A stretch of 64,000 nt of DNA from Microlunatus speluncae (lineage in GTDB: Bacteria; Actinomycetota; Actinomycetes; Propionibacteriales; Propionibacteriaceae). The notes below the pieces were generated by a model. It was not told where the DNA came from. It saw nothing but the letters and a program-made list of their open reading frames with translations, and made no database searches. The stretch's first letter is position 1. Every line of letters starts with the position of its first letter. Where the stretch lies: positions 111,625 to 175,624 of the forward strand of contig NZ_VKCZ01000006.1 in the NCBI RefSeq assembly GCF_009299835.1, read 5' to 3'. Positions 62,771-64,000 of this stretch are shown here, piece after piece. Both the position numbers and the translations under genes were made by a program.

Positions 62771-63590
62771 GGTGGGTGCCCTGTCAGGTCACGGGCTGAC
62801 GACCGGAAAGACGCGCCACGGAAGGGCAGGTCAGTGCGGTCCGCCGCGTCATGCGGCCCGGCACCGGTATCGGGCGGCGAAGTTCGCCGGCTGGGCATCG
62901 CCGCAGCGCAACCGGCGCCCGGCCGGAGGTTCCAGAACCCCGCCCGTCCTTGGCGCGTCTTCAGATCCTCGGCGTGCACCGAGCGGGCTTGTCCGGCCAA
63001 CCCAGGGCGGGCGAATCCTGCCAGCCGGAACTACCTGACAGGAGCGTAGGTCCCGCGATCCGAACCCGAGACTTGGCTCTGACAGGCCTGCCCCGTTTGG
63101 CCGGACCACACGCGCCACCGGTCGCGCTGGACGCTGGACGCATTGTCCGGCCTTGCTCCCCCTGGAATTCGACCAGCAGTCGACCCGAGCAACCGATCTG
63201 CCCGGCGTGTCGCCGAGCCTGCCGCGACTGCCGGTCAAATTCCAGGGTGCCACCCGATCCCCGCCCAGCCTCGCCCCGGCCGAATGCCCCGAGCGGACTG
63301 CTCGGCCAACTCCACGACAGCCATCCGTGGCACAAGCGTCCACTCAGCGGGTACGCCCGAATCAACCCACCCGGCCGGACACCACGATCCGATCCCACCC
63401 GATGCAATCCCGACCAGCCAACCGGCTCTCCTGCCTGAAAGTCCCCGCGGGCCGCAACAGGCCGCCCGCCCTTGGCGCGTCGTCTCCGGCCGAACGGGGC
63501 AACCTGATTTGCCCTTCGACAAAGCTCGACCCACGACCTTGGTCGCGACACCAGCCCGACCCGCGAACCTGTTCGCCGCCTGGGTGCGCA
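62771..63590. other. Gene-free region
   Basis: About 820 bases in which open frames exist on both strands but none shows a recognisable domain, a ribosome site or consistent codon use. There are scattered short repeats, including CCTTGGCGCGTC twice (62945-62958, 63471-63482), the pair AAGACGCGCCA/TGGCGCGTCTT near 62808 and 62947, and one more CTTCGACAAAGCTCG. It reads as decayed or repeat-derived DNA. Confidence 0.6.
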
Positions 63591-63902
63591 AGTCGACCCC
63601 GGTCGAGAAACGCACGGCGAACGGGCCCCGGGCACTTGCGAAAAGTCCACCCCGGTCGAGAAACGCACGCCAACCCACCCCGGACACCCGCGAAAGTCGA
63701 CCCTGGTCGAGAAACGCACGGCGAACGGGCCCCGGGCACTTGCGAAAAGTCCACCCCGGTCGAGAAACGCACGCCAACCCACCCCGGACACCCGCGAAAG
63801 TCGACCCTGGTCGAGAAACGCACGGCGAACGGGCCCCGGGCACTTGCGAAAAGTCCACCCCGGTCGGGAAACGCACGCCAACCCACCCCGGACACCCGCG
63901 AA
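63591..63902. repeat. Three tandem copies of a 104-base dimeric repeat (family E)
   Basis: Units at 63591-63694, 63695-63798 and 63799-63902. Each is two related halves of 53 and 51 bases, beginning AGTCGACC(C/T)TGGTCGAG or AGTCCACCCCGGTCGAG and sharing GTCGAGAAACGCACG. TCGACC-CT-GGTCGA is palindromic. The period is not a multiple of three, so the array is not coding. GAGAAACGCAC is shared with family D. An insertion sequence starts just after the third unit. Confidence 0.9.
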
Positions 63903-63905
63903 AGT

Positions 63906-64000
63906 TGAACCGCCCCGGGGTGTCTGGAGACTTCATTAGTTGGAGGATGGAGTTATGGCACGTCCGTCGAAGTATCCCCGTGAGGTGCGGGTGCGTGCGG
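63906..64000 (+). mobile_element. Left end of an IS3-family element (IS6110-like), cut by window edge
   Basis: The inverted-repeat end TGAACCGCCCCGGGGTGTC, continuing TGGAGACTTC, closely resembles the IS6110 terminus (TGAACCGCCCCGG...GTCCGGAGACTC). It is followed by GGAGG and the start of a transposase gene. It begins three bases into what would be a fourth family E unit (AGT), so it interrupted the tandem array. Confidence 0.85.
63955..64000 (+). CDS. IS3-family transposase OrfA, N-terminal stub
   Basis: Fifteen codons (MARPSKYPREVRVRA) are visible before the window ends. MxRPSKYxxExRxRA is the usual start of IS3-family OrfA proteins, which carry a helix-turn-helix for terminal-repeat binding and are joined to OrfB by frameshifting. 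GGAGG lies about eight bases upstream. Confidence 0.8.
   Translation, partial: MARPSKYPREVRVRA

Noticed and set aside
62849..63881. Several open frames of 160-310 codons on both strands near the right end
   Set aside because: They overlap each other, lack ribosome sites and domains, and read through a tandem repeat whose period is not a multiple of three.
63591..63902. CRISPR array
   Set aside because: The repeats are 104-base direct copies without unique spacers and no cas genes are near.

Overview
The window is chromosomal DNA of a high-GC actinobacterium. GTG starts are frequent, many adjacent genes overlap by ATGA or GTGA, the str operon (rpsL-rpsG-fusA-tuf) is present, and one gene belongs to the mycothiol-dependent nitroreductase family, a thiol system confined to Actinomycetota. 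The number of sugar ABC importers, ROK and IclR regulators and glycoside hydrolases suggests a soil or plant-associated member of the Propionibacteriales (Microlunatus-like); that placement is inference.

Layout. 1-3.8 kb: a MalEFG-type sugar importer running off the left edge, with a ROK repressor. 3.8-8.4 kb: a cupin, an RbsD/FucU mutarotase and a divergent RbsABC-type pentose importer. 8.4-13.4 kb: an ECF sigma factor coupled to a RibD/DHFR-like reductase, a VOC protein, a WYL regulator, a sugar-nucleotide epimerase-like enzyme and a PfkB kinase. 13.4-16.3 kb: a tandem pair of paralogous lipoproteins of unknown function. 16.4-22 kb: a NarL-type two-component system with an ABC exporter, divergent from a DUF2207 membrane protein. 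22-23.2 kb: arsR and arsM. 23.4-27.2 kb: a cobalamin riboswitch followed by a BtuF-BtuC-BtuD importer. 27.4-36.9 kb: hydrolase/PaaX pair, IclR with a rhamnonate dehydratase-like enzyme and an SDR, a methyltransferase broken by one stop codon, a nitroreductase-like protein, treY and a GbsR regulator. 37-39.6 kb: an ABC exporter. 39.6-51.3 kb: a glycan locus (GH65-like enzyme, GH51 arabinofuranosidase, MalEFG importer, ROK, sulfatase, secreted barrel protein). 51.6-52.6 kb: a DUF559/AbiEi-like nuclease. 52.7-57.4 kb: the str operon. 57.4-62.5 kb: MOSC, MerR, deaminase, luciferase-like oxidoreductase and a membrane-anchored subtilase. 62.5-64 kb: gene-free repeats and the left end of an IS3-family element.

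The most unusual feature is the set of intergenic palindromes. At least six sequence families (called A-F here) sit directly after stop codons, mostly between convergent genes, and in several cases a gene's stop codon lies inside the repeat arm. Family C (27212-27376) has 56-base arms whose ten mismatches are all G-U wobbles in plus-strand RNA. Family D (nine copies sharing CTACCTGTG) forms a convergent-gene palindrome at 42 kb and also flanks the DUF559 nuclease gene on both sides, an arrangement like a REP-nuclease unit. Family B appears as 62-base inverted repeats around a 315-base insert inside the B12 operon and supplies codons to the N-terminus of the permease. All coordinates, pairings and counts were worked out by eye; no alignments or database searches were run.
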